Positions 10,703-24,183 are shown, counted from the first letter of the stretch. The stretch: 64,000 bases of DNA from Patagioenas fasciata (GCF_037038585.1 NW_027288510.1:4097001-4161000); one strand, 5' to 3'. Made by a program: numbers and translations. The notes: a model not told the origin generated them from the sequence alone.

Positions 10703-13700
10703 CAGGATGCTCCTGTAGATGTTGCCGCTTCTGTCCTCTTCTACGCTGGTGCGGATGACGCAGCTCTCTCCGCTCTGCTGGTTGTAGACTGGCAGGACTG
10801 GCGGCACTTCTTTTGATGGAACGGGAGTCACGGGGCCGGGGCACTTCTTGGAGCACTTGTCATCAGATGGCAGCAAGGGGGGAGACGAGATCAAACACAT
10901 TCATTACCATTGAATTTCAAAGATCCAAAAGCTAAAGATGACACTCTTCAGCACAACAGCCTTAACAAGGGCTTCGGCAACCCAGTTAAGGCAGCTTAGG
11001 TCAAGAGAGCAGAGTCTGCAGGACAAAGCTCCCTGGGAACGGAACCCAGCCCAGCCCAGGCTTGGTCTGGGCAGTTCCTGGCAGGTCAAACCACAGGGCT
11101 GGTGAGCTCTGACCTCACCTGCTTCTCACTTGCTCAGCTGCTCTGCCTGCCCCAGAATTAGGCTGGGCTGATGTACATGAGCCCTCCCCCCAAAATCGCC
11201 TTTCCCAGAGCTCAGGTCCCTCCATTCCACTGCCAGCAACGCTCCAGTCAAGATCCACAGGCTTGGGCAAGCGCCTGGGGCCGCCGGCAGCGTCAGCAGC
11301 CTCGCACAGGCTGTTTGTGCTGAACACAGGGCCCGGGCCCTACCTTGTGCTGAGGCTCCTCAGCAGTGTCGGTGGGAGGGACGATGGTGACGGTGCTGTC
11401 CCCAGAGCTCCCACCTGGAGCAGGTTTGGGCTGCGCGTTGACGGGGGTGCTGAGGGCGCTCACCCCCAAGCCCAGGAACGGCCTAGGGGAGAAAAGAAAG
11501 CACAACAGAGCTGGGCTGAGCACAGCTGTCACTTGCTTCAACAATCTGACCTGCTGTTGTGTTTTCCTATCTCGAGTGGCCTATTGTTTGTGTGTGTATA
11601 GCAAATTAGACTCTATCCTTATTTGCTCTGTTTTGCTGCTGCAAATTTGAATTGAATTTATAATCCAGCACTAAAATTGTTCCTTTGTCTGACACCTTGG
11701 AGTTATTTCTGAAGTCTTTAGTCGATAACCCTCATGGCTACTTACACCAATAGAAAGAGACAACAGCAATACGTATTTCTAGCTGGCGGTGTCTCCTCGC
11801 AGCACTGCAGTGCTCTGGATCCCCAGCCAGGTTTGTCAGCTGGTGTTTGATTTATTCCAGTTCATATTCACACACCAAACCCCCTCCCCGTTGTACTCAC
11901 AGGCTGAATCTCTTCACCACGCTCTTCTGAGCTCTGCCCGCTGCGGTGCTCTGGTCAGGAGCTGCTCCTTCGATTTCACGTGACAGACGGAAACTGCAGA
12001 ACAGGCAATACCGTTAGTTAAATATCTCAAAGTGGCCATATCTGAGAAGCCCTGGGTCACTCCCACGTCCCAGAGGGTTCATCCCCACGAGGAGGAGCGC
12101 AGCTCTGTGCGTGTGTATTTCCACTCTCCGGGAGCAGCTCCTGGCAGCGCAGAGCTCAAGGCTGAGAGAACCTGAACCTGCCTGCGGGGGAAGAAAAGCT
12201 GCTTCGCCAGCTGGGCTGAGACCCTACCTCTCCTCATCACTTCAATGCCGCTGCCTCCTAAACCACTGCACGAATTTCTCATCTCCTGTCACGCAATAGC
12301 TGTTACATGAGGACTGCAACAGCTTAATTTGTGCGATTACTTCAAACTCCTAAGAAAACAAAGAATAAAATAGGAATTCTAATTAGAAAAATCAAGCCAG
12401 TCTCGTTAATACACTAAACACGCGCAGCAACAGATCCAGGACAAACTGCCCTCGGACAGAGGAAACCCCGGCACCTTCGCTCCTACTGATCTCTGACCAA
12501 CAAGGCTCAGGCTGGAAGGCAACGCTCAGCCTTGATTTCTCGGTCCCAGGTACCCGCTTCGCTCTCTGCACCTTTGACCCACAACTATTTACTGCAGCAC
12601 AAGGAAGATGGTCACAGACTGCATCTTGTGGCCAGCAAAGGTCTCACGCCAGCAGGTCTGATGCGCTCCCAGCACACAGAACACGCTCGTGTAACGTGTT
12701 CCCGTGAACACCAAACGGGGGGAACGTGCCCCAGACGTAACTCCCGCGGCAGCGAGTGCCCTGCGGCTCCTCTTCCCCTGCTGCCCGCATCTAAAAGGAA
12801 TTTCTCTTCCCGCGCCGCCCCGCACAGCCCGGCAGAGGTTCACAGCGTGCCGGGGACTGTTCCTTCCTCACCCTCTGAGTAACGTGAGCGGCTGTTGGAT
12901 ACGCCCAGCAAAGACAACAGGCCTCGCCAAGAGAACGCTCTAGCAGAGAGCGTCAGGCACTAACGATCACAGAACAGTCACCGTTCCACTTACCCTTCGC
13001 CGCTTCTCAAAATTGATCAGGCCGCCCTGTTGGAAGGACAGAGAAGGGATCGGAGGAGAAGAGCACAGGCTCGGCTGGAGTTGATCACAAACAGGATGAA
13101 CAGGATGAAGTAGCGACACCAAGGGACGGGCCAGAGCTGCCCTGACCAAAGGCCTCTACAAAGACCCGTTTCCAGCTCTAGGATAAGCCACAGCACTCGT
13201 GTACCTGAGTCTATTTGTTAAATACATTCCTCTCTTTTTAAGAACTGCACTAGCACCCAGTGGAAGATGCAGGAGCAGACACAGTGTCTGCAAGGGAGGG
13301 AGGAGATTTAGGATTCCAAAAATTGCCCCAAATTACCTCGAGATAGTCCTGAAGGGCTGTGTCCAGCATGACGAGGTCAGTGAGGAAGGTACCCAGGTAA
13401 GGTACCGTGCCTTGTGTGACTCCCTGCAAACGGTCAGAGCAATGGTGGATTAATTGACTGAGAAGTCATAATTATACTAATTAGAATACTCCTGTGGAAG
13501 CAAACAAAACACAACTAGTCTGCTTCACCAAACAGCGCTCTTGTAAATGATGCTTTCACGACATCATCCTTGGTATCTCAGCCAGCGGTTCATGTCTGCA
13601 CAGAGCGGTATATAAGCCAAAGTGCTCATTCGTAACTCCTCTGCGTCAAATCTCGCTGTGCGGCACCTCTCGCCCCGGCAGAAAAGCCGGGATTTACAGA

Positions 13701-16700
13701 CCCGTCTTCCCCAAAGCACCGCATACGGGAGCTCATTGGTCAGGAACAGGGCTGAGCTCGGCTTTGGGTGAGATCACAACCTGGCAACTCAAGCTCATTC
13801 CCACCTTCAGCAGCAGCTCCCTGCTCGTCGCAAAGTTGTCACAGTCGGAGAAGATTTCGCAAAGCTCTTCGAACATCAGCATTGTGTCCCTGTACAGGAA
13901 AAGATTCAATGATTTAAGTTGTTTGTAAGCACTCTGAATCAGATCAGGGGACAATTTTTTTCTCAAGAATCGTTAACAGTTGGGCACAGAAAAGATAAAA
14001 GCACCAAAACACATCCAGTGACACACTGCACAGCCTTACTTTGGAACGCAGGCCCAGGTCTTCTTCCGGCGATAAACCGAGGTGGACTGCAAGGCGGAAA
14101 CGATGGCCTTCAGAGACGAAAAGTTGTTCAGGATCCTACATTGCTGTGAAAGGAGCGGTTAGAAACACAGGAGCGTTAAACGTCAGCATCACCAATAGTC
14201 AGTGCTCTTCTGTCTGCCCCGTGTCCTGCTTGCTGCACATTCTCCCTGCTAAGCGGGCAGCTCTACAAATACTGAGCATCAAAAATATCACTCCCCGCTA
14301 CAACCCCCCTGTCCCCTCCCAGCTCCACGGCACCCGCACAAGGAACGTTAAACAGTCGCGAATAAACGCTTTACACGTCCGATACGGATCCACTTCTCCA
14401 AGATCTTCGCTCTTGGCTGTGTCTTTAATTCTTTGCTCTCCAGGATGGTGCTGAGCACGCAGTTGGTGACGGCGCTGAACTGCGAGATGGTGGCTCTGAT
14501 GCTCTGTGCCAGCTGTTTGTTCTCTTTCTTGTCCCTTCGGGACCAGATGCAGCCCAGGCAGTGGTGGGGCACAACGTTCTGGAAGAGTGTCTAGAGGGAA
14601 ACAGAGGTGTCCAACTCAGCCTGGAGCGCTACTGCCCACAGCAAGAAATGCACGGTTACAGTACAAACTGCAGCTGAATCCAGTATGGTATTAAAAGGGA
14701 AATATTGGTTTTCTCTCCAGTTTAAAATATACACTTTGGTATAACTCTTTAGGCCTGACGCCCTAAAAGAACTGTCAGCTAAACTGTCCTGGAAAAATAA
14801 AAGACACCTTTCTATCACTTACATTACCAGGGGGAAAGATTTCTATATCATGATACTTTTGAAAGAGATTGATACAAATAAGCCAAATCGGAGCACTACA
14901 GTTACAAAGTACTTCTACATCTTCAGGTGAGGTAGCCTAAGATACAGTCAAAATACGCTATTTCTGAGGGGTCAAATGCTAAACTTTGCAAAAGAGGCCA
15001 CACAGTCTACATCCACACTGTATAACAAAAAGACAAACACCTTCAGAAGAACTGAAGGAAAAGCCCAATCAATGAAGCAAGTCTGGATAACCAAGCAGAG
15101 CTGCGCTCTGTGTCCCAGCAACAGAGCGGTTCTGGAACAACAGACTTACACCGATATAAGTTAAAAAACAAACAAACAAACAATGAGAAGCCCAGAACTC
15201 TTTCCCCGAGCATTTCAAGTAATACGTATGATCTACATACCGCATCCATGTATGTCAGCTGTTCTGCCACCAGGTCTTCTTGGGACAGCGAGAATTCTTC
15301 TGGGCCGCTGATCTCCAGTTCCTCTTCCTCGTCCGGGGTGCAGGGAGAAAGGCTGTGGAACGCGTCTGGCCAGCGGGGAAAACACGAGTCAGTGAATTGA
15401 TACAGAAAACAAGTAATCAAAGCAGGTATTTGGAAAATCACTACATAGAAGAACAGAACATGCAAAGGGACCTGCCTGGGGTAACGGCCTCACCGTGCTG
15501 CATATTTTAGGGAGATAGAGAAGGTCCAGAAGATTAAATGGGCAAAGAGAAGGTAGAAGAAAAAGAAATAGGGAGAACTGAGCTGTTCAGGGTCTCTTAG
15601 CTGAGAAGTGCCTTAACCCATTCACTAACCATTCTTTGGAAAGAACAAACCCACCAACCCCCCCACAACAACTCCTTATTAACACTGCAGAACTTTGATA
15701 ATCTGCTTGTCAGCATTTACGCATTCTATACTCTGAAAAACAGCTGAACTGCAAAGAGACAAGACTGCAATTATACCCCCAAAATATTACGCTGAGAATG
15801 CTCTTATGTCCACGTTTCAAGGGAAGAGGAGGAGAAGGGAGAGAGACCAGTTGGAAAGTTAAAACATGCTTTGCTAGTACTACTGATGAGGAGAGAAAGT
15901 AATGCAAAATATACTAAACCAATCGTGGCTCCAGCAGCTTCAGGACAGGCCCCCGGACGCCCTGGGCTGGACTCGGCACTAAACCAGAGCTGGATTCAGG
16001 GCTGCAGGGCTGTACAGAATTGATCAGCAGCCTTGGCTGCCGCAGCACTAAGTCTAAACCTGGGCCTTTTCTGCACACCAGTCCTACCGTTATGCGCTCC
16101 AGAGCCAACGGGGTCTGAGAAACACGCAGGTAACGTGAGAAAAATGCATGTAGTAGAACTCAGTCTGCCTACTAAGGCTGGAAGTTGATTCCAGTACTCA
16201 TTCACATACCACGTGAGCTCTTACGACTTTTCGGCTCACGGCACAGGAAGCTTTGTGCTCTGGATAAGGGGATGTGTCAGGCTTGACGCTGGGAGAACAC
16301 ACAGACAGCAGAGAAAGGTACTTTACCATCATTCTCCCATTCTTCTTTCTGGAACTGCTCCAGGAGGTTCTGCGCCCTCTTCTCCGGGTCAGAGCCGGGC
16401 ATGTTCTTCTTCAGATTACTCAGCACCTTCTGCAGACACACGTACTCGGGCGGCTCTCGGAAATCGTCGGCACATTGGTCGAGCCAGGCTTGTAAAATCG
16501 ATGCCATCGCACTGTGAGCAAATTCAGAGAGAACACATGGGTTGTATGCAGCAGGTATTGATGCAATCGCATGGATCTGTACCTAATATAACAACAGGAA
16601 CACTGAGACATTCATCCCCCACGTGAGGGCAGTATGGACACTTCTGTGAGCACAGAATTTAATTTGTTCTTTTTAGGCAAGAAATATTATTAAGATAATA

Positions 16701-19700
16701 CTTCATAGGAAACTAAAGGCTGCTTCTTCAATTACACCTTGAGAAACCAGCGCAGTCATTCATATTTTCTCTGCGTTGTATTATTGGATGTGTTATGAGA
16801 CAGCTGATACTTGGCCTTTACACAAGCTCCTTGAAGCAAACAGGGCTGTGAATTGTCAAATGAAACAACAGCTCTGCTGCCCACGTCCCGCTCCAGCACC
16901 GAACCCTGACTGGGGCTCGCTGGGCGCTGCAAAACCAAACTTACGTCCTGAGCACTGTGCTGGATCCGGGGGAATTCTGGGTTCCATGTTCTTCAGAGCC
17001 CGAGATCTCCAGGTTTCCGTATCTGAAAAAATGAGATGGCTGTTTAGAGGAACCTCTACTGAGCAACCCAAACAGCGTAATCCATATACAATTGGCATAA
17101 ACATATAGATATTGGCATATTCATATACAATTGGCATGAAGACAAGGGCTTCATGCTGGACAATTCCACCGTGGCTGGGGAAGCTGCGGCAGAGATGAAG
17201 GGTTTGCACATATCCCCCGTGCACTGGTCTTTTTTTAAGGGACAAGCTGTATTGGTTTTCTTGTGTCGGTCCCAGTTTGGTTCCTTAGCGGTCAGACCAC
17301 GCACGCTTTCCCCACCTGGCGCTTAAGCTTTAATGAGATTTGGGATGTGGGCAACGTGCATTTACACATGGTGTGTTTACGCTGAAATCCTGAATTTTGC
17401 AGGATTCTTTTCTGTCAACATCCCCCTGTCGTGTATAATAAATGACGGCTCAGTTTCCATTCTGTCCCGGCTCTCACCTGTCCAGGAGCAGTTCCAGGAC
17501 TGTGCTGGTGGAAGCAAAGGCCCTGTACGTGGAGAGGAAGATGCTGATGTATGTGAAGTCATTATCGGCAAAGGCCGTCGGAAGCGTCTCCACCAGCTTT
17601 TCCAAAGTTCCAGCTTTCAGGGCCCTGCTGTTGCACGTCTCGTCCGGGCTGACAGTGTGTCCTGCAGGGAACTGGTCCCCTTCAGCCTACAAAGTGGAAA
17701 CAAAGACAAAGCACAAAACTCAGACAGAAGCCAGAGCCCCGACAGAGCTTGCACAACGAAACACAGATTCCATTCCACCTTTTCACAGGAATAGTCCATC
17801 TCTAGTTACTAAACAATTTTGTCGGTTTGGGCTCTCCAAACACCAAATGCTGTATCAAATACTGGAGGACAATCAAGACATTTCTTATTGAAACAGCCAA
17901 GTGTTTCCAGTGCTTAAGCTGTAATCTCCTGGTTGCCTTTGAAACTGACCATTCTCTCATAACAGGGCCAACCATTCAAAAACCCCGGATGCTTTCTTAG
18001 CATCCAGAAGTTTAAGAAAGGTTTGTCAGACTTCTTGCAGCATGAAAGATCTAAGTTCCTTCACTTACTCCAACCTCTACAAGAAAATACTAAGCAAGGT
18101 TTCAAGCTTCTCAGTACTTAAAGGAATTGGTAATAAAGCCCAACTCACTCAAAATGAACAAAACCAGTTGTATTCCTTTCAACACGGGTTCTATGAAATT
18201 TTCAGTTAGAGCTGCATTTCTCTCAGACACATCCACTACCAGCCAACGCTTTTCAGCTGAAAAGCCTCCAAATCACTCTACAAATGCAGCATCACTAAGA
18301 ACTCTTCCCATCAGCTGGAAAATGTACAGGAGGTCAAAAATACTTTCTGCTATTTCTCCCGGTAAAAACAGGAGGCAGAGATGGGAAATCTGCCACTCAA
18401 AGTCTCTATACTACCAACCTGGACACCACACCAAAGCAAGTTCTTATATTATTGCCTTGGATCCTGAAGAAAATGTAGAAACATCGCAACATAACATGAA
18501 AGTTCTACCCACCTCCTGACCCTCTGGCTCAAACTGCCACAGCTGCACCGATTGCAATGAAGTGAGGACACTTTGATCAGCTGGGGGCTTGGCCACCATG
18601 CCAGCTTTACTTACCCCGAGCCATCTTGCTCCTTCGCTGTCAGTCTGCTGGATCTGCGCTCTTCTCAGGCTGTCGCAGTCAACAGCTCCTTCTTGTGCGT
18701 CTTCAGCTCCATCCTCAGTTGTGCTCTGCCAGGAAAAGGGCCAAGAGAAACAAGTCAGAGAGAAAGGAACATGGTCCCTGCACAAGCGCAGGCTGCAGAC
18801 ACCAGCATGCCAGCACCAGGATCTCACAACACCTCAACAACGCTCACTTCAGTTGCCACTTTTTAGCTGCCTTCAGTTACCTGGGCCTTTTTGGGCTTTT
18901 AACTGAAAGCAGAGAGGAGCTGAGTGCACAACTTACTGCACGAGTCAATGAAAGAGGTAAGAATTAAACCAGAGAGTCCAGATCTCCTGAACCCCACCAC
19001 TAACAGCCGCTGTATTAACATGCTGATACATGTTGAGGAGCAAAGCACTAGAGAATTGAAAACAGATGTAACAATTAACTTCAGAAATACATATACTGGT
19101 CCCCCTGCAACCACATAATGCTTTTTCTTCATACATACCACTTGAATAATTAAAGTTTCAGGGCTTTACTGACTACCATAGCCTTAAGCACAGCAACAAC
19201 TCAATTAGAAAGGATTTGAGTGCAGTGCAACCAAATCCTGGTTTGGGGAAGCTGGGGTTTGGGGTTTTTTTGGGGGTTGCTTTTCTGTTTTTTTTTTACC
19301 TCTTTTAAATCTAAAATATCCCTAAGTCATATAGAACTGTCTGTGCACCAGTGACTTGCCTCTTGAACGCTCTGTGGAACCTCCACGTCTTCCCCAGGTT
19401 GGTTCCTCACATTTTCTTCCAGGCTCTGTGGAGTCTCCACGTCTTCTTCAGTTGGCTCGCTTGGAGTCTCCTCTGTGCACTCTGCAGTCTCTGTGTCTTC
19501 CTCTGTTGCCTTGCTTAGACCGTTCTCAACGCGCTCTGGAGTCTCTGCGTCTTTGTCTGATACCTTGCTTGTAGTCTCCACATCTTCCTCTCTTGTCTCG
19601 CTTAGAGTCTGCTCAACGCGCTCTGGAGTCTCCTCAACGCGCTCTGGAGGCTCCTCAGTACACTCTGGGCTCTCCACTTCTTCCTTGGTTGGCTTGGTCA

Positions 19701-20949
19701 GAGTCTCCTCAAGGCTGTGCAGAGACTCCACATCTTCCTCGTCTCTCTTCTGCCTGGGTGTCCTCCTCCTTGGTCTTCTCCAGCATCTCCAAAGAGACAG
19801 GTTCCGAAAGGGGAAGTTCCGAGCCTGTTAGAAAACAACGGAAAAACAGTTTTGAATTGCAGATAGCAACACATTTACTTTTAACGTCCTTGCAAAAGTA
19901 CCGGGACAAGATCACATGAACCCTGAAATTCAGACACTATTACAATGCAAAAAATAGATAGGATCATAGAAACATTTTGGTTGGAAGAGACCATCGAGTG
20001 CAACCGTCAACCCACCCCTGGCACTGCCCCATGTCCCTCAGGACCTCATCTATGTCCCTTTTAAACCCCTCCAGGGATGGTGACCCCACCGCTGCCATGG
20101 GCAGCCTGTTCCAATGTCTAATAACCCTTTCACAGAATCCCAGAATCCCAGAATGTCAGGGGTTGGAAGGGACCTGGAAAGCTCATCCAGGAGCAGGAAC
20201 ACCCAGCTGAGGTTCCACAGGAAGGGGTCCAGGCGGGTTTGAATGTCTGCAGAGAAGGAGACTCCACAACCCCCATGGGCAGCCTGGGCCAGGCTCTGAC
20301 ACCCTCACCATGAAGAAGTTTCTTGTCAAATTTAAGAGGAACCTTTTGTGTCTCAGTTTGTACCCGTCACCCCTTGTCCTGTCACTGGTTGTCACTGAGA
20401 AGAGCCTGGCTCCATCCTCCTGACACTCACCCTTTACATATTTATAAACATTAATGAGGTCACCCCTCAGTCTCCTCTTCTCCAGCTCCAGAGCCCCAGC
20501 TCCCTCAGCCTTTCCTCACACGGGAGATGCTCCACTCCCTTCAGCATCTTGGTGGCTGCGCTGGACTCTCTCCAGCAGTTCCCTGTCCTTCTGGAGCTGA
20601 GGGGCCACAACTGGACACAATATTCCAGGTGTGGTCTCCCCAGGGCAGAGCAGAGGGGCAGGAGAACCTCTCTGACCTACTGACCACCCCCTTCTAACCC
20701 ACCCCGGGTATCATTGGCTTCCTGGCCACAAGGGCCCAGTGCTGGCTCATGGTTTTCCTTCCTCAGTGTGATATATCACACTATATTTCAAATTTAATCT
20801 CTTTTTTTTAGCCATGCCTTTTAAGAAATGAGAAAGCATTACACAAATCCCTTTTATGAAGTGAAACTGCAAAAAGAACTATTACATTTTTTAGCACTAA
20901 AGGGACAATTTACCTGGGGAGGGCGGGTGGCGGGGCCGGGCTCGCTCAT
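10703..20949 (-). CDS. RGL1-like: RGL1-like Ral guanine nucleotide exchange factor, copy 2 (terminal RA exons deleted)
   Basis: This copy has sixteen coding exons: 20914-20949, 19360-19824, 18615-18725, 17478-17686, 16945-17022, 16327-16511, 15241-15365, 14375-14590, 14040-14143, 13805-13889, 13337-13423, 12994-13026, 12228-12349, 11901-11993, 11344-11482 and 10703-10855. They give the REM domain, the CDC25 domain and the start of the RA domain. The last two exons found in copies 3 and 4 are absent. At about 10134 the intron after exon 16 joins directly to the A/T satellite, a deletion of about 2.13 kb relative to copy 3. Exon 13 has an in-frame TGA at 12242-12244, so a conceptual product is 613 residues ending at the CDC25 C-terminus. 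If the stop were bypassed the protein would still lack half of the RA domain and any native stop. The CpG island at 20914-21410 is retained, so transcription is possible. Confidence 0.8.
19961..20751 (-). mobile_element. Nested CR1 pair in intron 1 of copy 2
   Basis: The same insertion as in copy 1, so it predates the amplification. The internal block reads CACCCTTTACATATTTATAA, typical of CR1, unlike copy 1. Confidence 0.88.
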
Positions 20950-21410
20950 ACCCGTCCGCAGCAGGGCCCGCAGCCGATCCCGCACATGGCGCTGTGTCCG
21001 CGTCCGCAGGCAGGGCTGCTGCCGGCTCCGCCAGCCCCGCACTCCCGCTCTCTCTCGCACCGACCGCTCGCCCCCACGCCAACGGCGGCGACGGCTCCGC
21101 CGGCACCACGGCGACCGGACGCGGCCTCGCGGCGGCACGCGCCGCCCGCAGCCGGCCAATCGCAGCTCGCCGCCGCTCCGCGCGCGCCCCCTTGCCCCGC
21201 CCTCAGCCCGCCCGCAGTCCGAGCCCTTGCTCAGCCGGACAAGGCGCCGGGAGCGGGACGGACGGACCGAGCCGGGAGCGTGGGCATCAGACTGTGCGTG
21301 GAACACAACGTGTGCTGCGGCAGAGCCCGGGGCGAGCGCTCCCGGAGCTGCTTCACGCACACGCACCACGCGCTGGGATTTTACTCCTGGCCCTTTAAAG
21401 ATTCCTAGCA
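20914..21410 (-). promoter_or_regulatory. CpG-island promoter of RGL1-like copy 2
   Basis: Near-identical to the copy 1 island, with the same GC boxes and CCAAT motif. CpG content is preserved, so the locus has probably stayed unmethylated in the germ line. Confidence 0.7.
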
Positions 21411-21691
21411 CAATTGCTTACATACAGTTCTGAACTAGATATTCATTCTGTGGCTTAAAGTGTTAGTTCGTTAGTAGGCTCTTATTATGTAGTTGGTTAA
21501 CCCTTTAAAATGTTATTTCCCTCTATCAATATAACTTCATAAACAAGTTTCCTAACTTTTTACATAGAACTTCACCACCTTTTCCTTTTCCAGGTTCAGA
21601 GCCCGTGCCCCATTTGGTTATACCTGTAAACATTAAACATCTTCTCAGCACGAACCACAGCTGCATTTCTCACAGTTCCCCTTTTTGCTTT

Positions 21692-22379
21692 TTATCCCAT
21701 TGATTCGTGCTTTGACTTCAAAGTTAGCCAGCACCTGCCTAAAATCATTAATTTATACCCCGTTCCTTTTGCTGCCATTTCAGGATCGATAGGCATGGCT
21801 GAGATTTGCATGCCTTGGACTGCTGAATGTAGTAACTGAATAAAGCACGGGATCATGCATGGCACAAACAGTAAACGCAGAAATGCACATACTATCACGA
21901 ACCCTATTTTCTTCCACCAGGCTACAGTTTCGAGACCAATATCCATTAGGTGGACCTGGCCACCAAGTGGGAGGAATAGAGGTACTTGACGAATTTGCCC
22001 TCAACGCTAACTGACAAGGGGTTCGTCCAACGTATTCAGTCATTTGAGACCCCCCACATATCCAGCACGAGGTGACATTTAATTCTCGGGCTGTCTTTTC
22101 CATAAGATCTATAAACAGGTTTTTCCCTGCTGTCGGTAATTGTAATCCTTTGTCTTTTTGCCTTATTTCCTCATACCAATCACTGCTGTTCTGTACCAAT
22201 TTCTGTTGCTCTTGCTTTCCTTTTAATTCCTGAGTGGCACTCTTAACTAACTCCTCCTTCTACTGATCTTGCACTCCCCCTCCATCTGAATAGCCCCACT
22301 CACCACCTTGTGTAAAACAGATCCTCTGTTCTCCCCTAGGGCAGGAGGCAGAGCCTACAGCGAGTCCACCTTTCTCTAG
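21692..22379 (-). pseudogene. env: Class I env remnant, 3' portion, spacer 2
   Basis: The membrane-anchor and late surface part of the same env remnant as in spacer 1. It is cut at 22379 by the class II provirus; the 5' portion resumes at 26636. Confidence 0.75.
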
Positions 22380-22708
22380 TGTTGCTTTATCCATGCGAGC
22401 CACGGAACCTGACACACCAATATGATGTTCACAGAGTTCGCTTTATTGTCGGACCGGGCTGGCTTTATAGCAAAGCTGCCCTGTCCACGCGCCTTACAAC
22501 AACGTGATTGGTTGTAACTCGTGTTATACAATAACATGCTAGGCTGCATGTGCTGTCCACGCGCTCTGCACGCATGTGTCCGGCGATTGCTCACTCATTA
22601 TTACATTCTAATGGTGCTCCTTTAGTCTCTTTTGTCTCTGGCTTCACCTCTCAGCCAGGCTGGCGACAACCCCATCCCCCTGGGGCGGGGGGGGGCTCTG
22701 CCACTACA
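22380..22708 (-). mobile_element. 3' LTR of class II provirus
   Basis: 329 bp, the partner of 26307-26635, immediately downstream of the polypurine tract. On the minus strand transcription would run toward RGL1-like copy 2. Confidence 0.96.
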
Positions 22709-22723
22709 TCTCCCCCTCTTTTA
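22709..22723 (-). promoter_or_regulatory. Polypurine tract of class II provirus
   Basis: The minus strand reads TAAAAGAGGGGGAGA directly before the 3' LTR. About 340 bp of A/T-rich sequence with no env frame separates it from the integrase stop. Confidence 0.9.
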
Positions 22724-23065
22724 TTTAATATTAACAATACGCGGTATCATGCTTTAAATACAGTGTGAAATACAGGGTAAGAACATTAAGGCTAATACAA
22801 TTACAATTAACAAGAACAAACCTGTTTTCAATATTCCTTTTAACCAAACAAGGCATTCACCCCAAAAAACCCAATATCTTCTGTTATTTTCTTGTTCTGC
22901 AAATCTTCTATCTTTTTAACTTTTAAGTTCAAACAACACATACAATCAAACTCTTCATAACTGTGAACATGTCCAATAACAAAAAATTAATTGCTGCTCT
23001 GTTTTACAAAGTGGTATTCTCAACATTGGCTACATTCGTTGCTTAAAGCGATAACATGTCTGAGG

Positions 23066-24178
23066 TTAAGGGTTGTCATCACTGCAACCGGTTTCTTCTC
23101 TGTTAGCTGGCCAAGGTCTCACCCACTTTGCTGGGATCCATGAATTTTTGTGGTTACCTGTAGAAACACAAGCATATCCCCTTCCCCAGGTTATTAGTGA
23201 CATAGGACCTTCCCATTGTTGTGTTGTCGGATTAAACACACTAACCTTAGGCACATTTTCGGAAAAATCTTTGACATTTTTGATATGGTGCATAACAACC
23301 GGTTCCATTTCAGTTTCACTTTTAGGATTAAGCCAGTTCAGCACATACAATGCCTTCATCAATACCTCTTCTGGGCTCACACCAATTCCCCCTTGTTTTT
23401 TCAAAACAGACAAAAGATTTTTTAATGCACGGTGTGCACGCTCAATAATTGCTTGGCCAGTAGAATTATAAGGGATTCCAAACAGGTGCTGTACCTTCCA
23501 CTGGGTGAGGAAGGCTGCAAGTCTGTCAGAGTGGTATGCAGGACCATTATCTGTTTTGATTTGTGTAGGGACACCCATGACAGCAAAAGCTTGTAGTAAA
23601 TGACGTTTTACTGCCTTTGCATTTGCTGAGGTCAAGGCTGTAGCCCACAGCAGTCCTGAACAGGTATCTATGGACACATGAATGTACTTTTGTCTGCCAA
23701 ATGGTGCAAATTCAGTAATATCAGTTTGCCATAACTGACCTGGCTGCAAGCCCCGAGGATTTACTCCCTTTTGTTGGAGAGGGACTATGCGGGCACAATC
23801 AGGACAAGCTGCGATAATGGCTCGAGCTTGTTCCTTTGTAATTGTAAACTGCTTTCGGAGTGCTGCTGAGGATTGATGAAAGAATTCGTGAGCTTGTCTG
23901 GCTTGTTCAAAAGGGGATATATCTGCTACTGCCACAAGTTTGTCTATGGTGCTGTTTCCCTCTACTAGACCACCTGGTATGTTAGTATGGCTTTTTATAT
24001 GCATGATAAATACTGGTGCTGTCCTATAATCTAATACGTTCCACAAATCTAACAATGCTTCAAACAACAAGGAATTGGAAACTCGCTGCAAAAGCGCTCT
24101 ATGTATTCTTTGTACAATTCCCACAACATAAAGAGAATCTGTTACCAGATTAACTGGAGAGTTATGCCATTTTTGCAA
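23066..24178 (-). CDS. pol: Integrase (plus RNase H tail) of class II provirus
   Basis: An uninterrupted 370-codon frame. It opens in the C-terminal part of RNase H (LVTDSLYVVGIVQ). It then contains an integrase HHCC zinc domain (HEFFH and CPDC), a DDE catalytic core (TDITEF, TDNGPAY and an Ile-Glu-Arg Glu) and a C-terminal SH3-like segment (WIPAKWVRPW). There is no pro or RT ahead of it; gag ends only a few bases upstream. The first Met is not the authentic pol start. It could be translated only by an unusual route, so function is doubtful despite the intact frame. Confidence 0.9.
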   Translation of the reverse strand: MQKWHNSPVNLVTDSLYVVGIVQRIHRALLQRVSNSLLFEALLDLWNVLDYRTAPVFIMHIKSHTNIPGGLVEGNSTIDKLVAVADISPFEQARQAHEFFHQSSAALRKQFTITKEQARAIIAACPDCARIVPLQQKGVNPRGLQPGQLWQTDITEFAPFGRQKYIHVSIDTCSGLLWATALTSANAKAVKRHLLQAFAVMGVPTQIKTDNGPAYHSDRLAAFLTQWKVQHLFGIPYNSTGQAIIERAHRALKNLLSVLKKQGGIGVSPEEVLMKALYVLNWLNPKSETEMEPVVMHHIKNVKDFSENVPKVSVFNPTTQQWEGPMSLITWGRGYACVSTGNHKNSWIPAKWVRPWPANREETGCSDDNP

Positions 24179-24183
24179 TGCTG

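Noticed and set aside
12242-12244. TGA as a selenocysteine codon
   Set aside because: The site is a Leu in RGL1, no redox motif is present, and no SECIS-like element was seen. A nonsense change is simpler.
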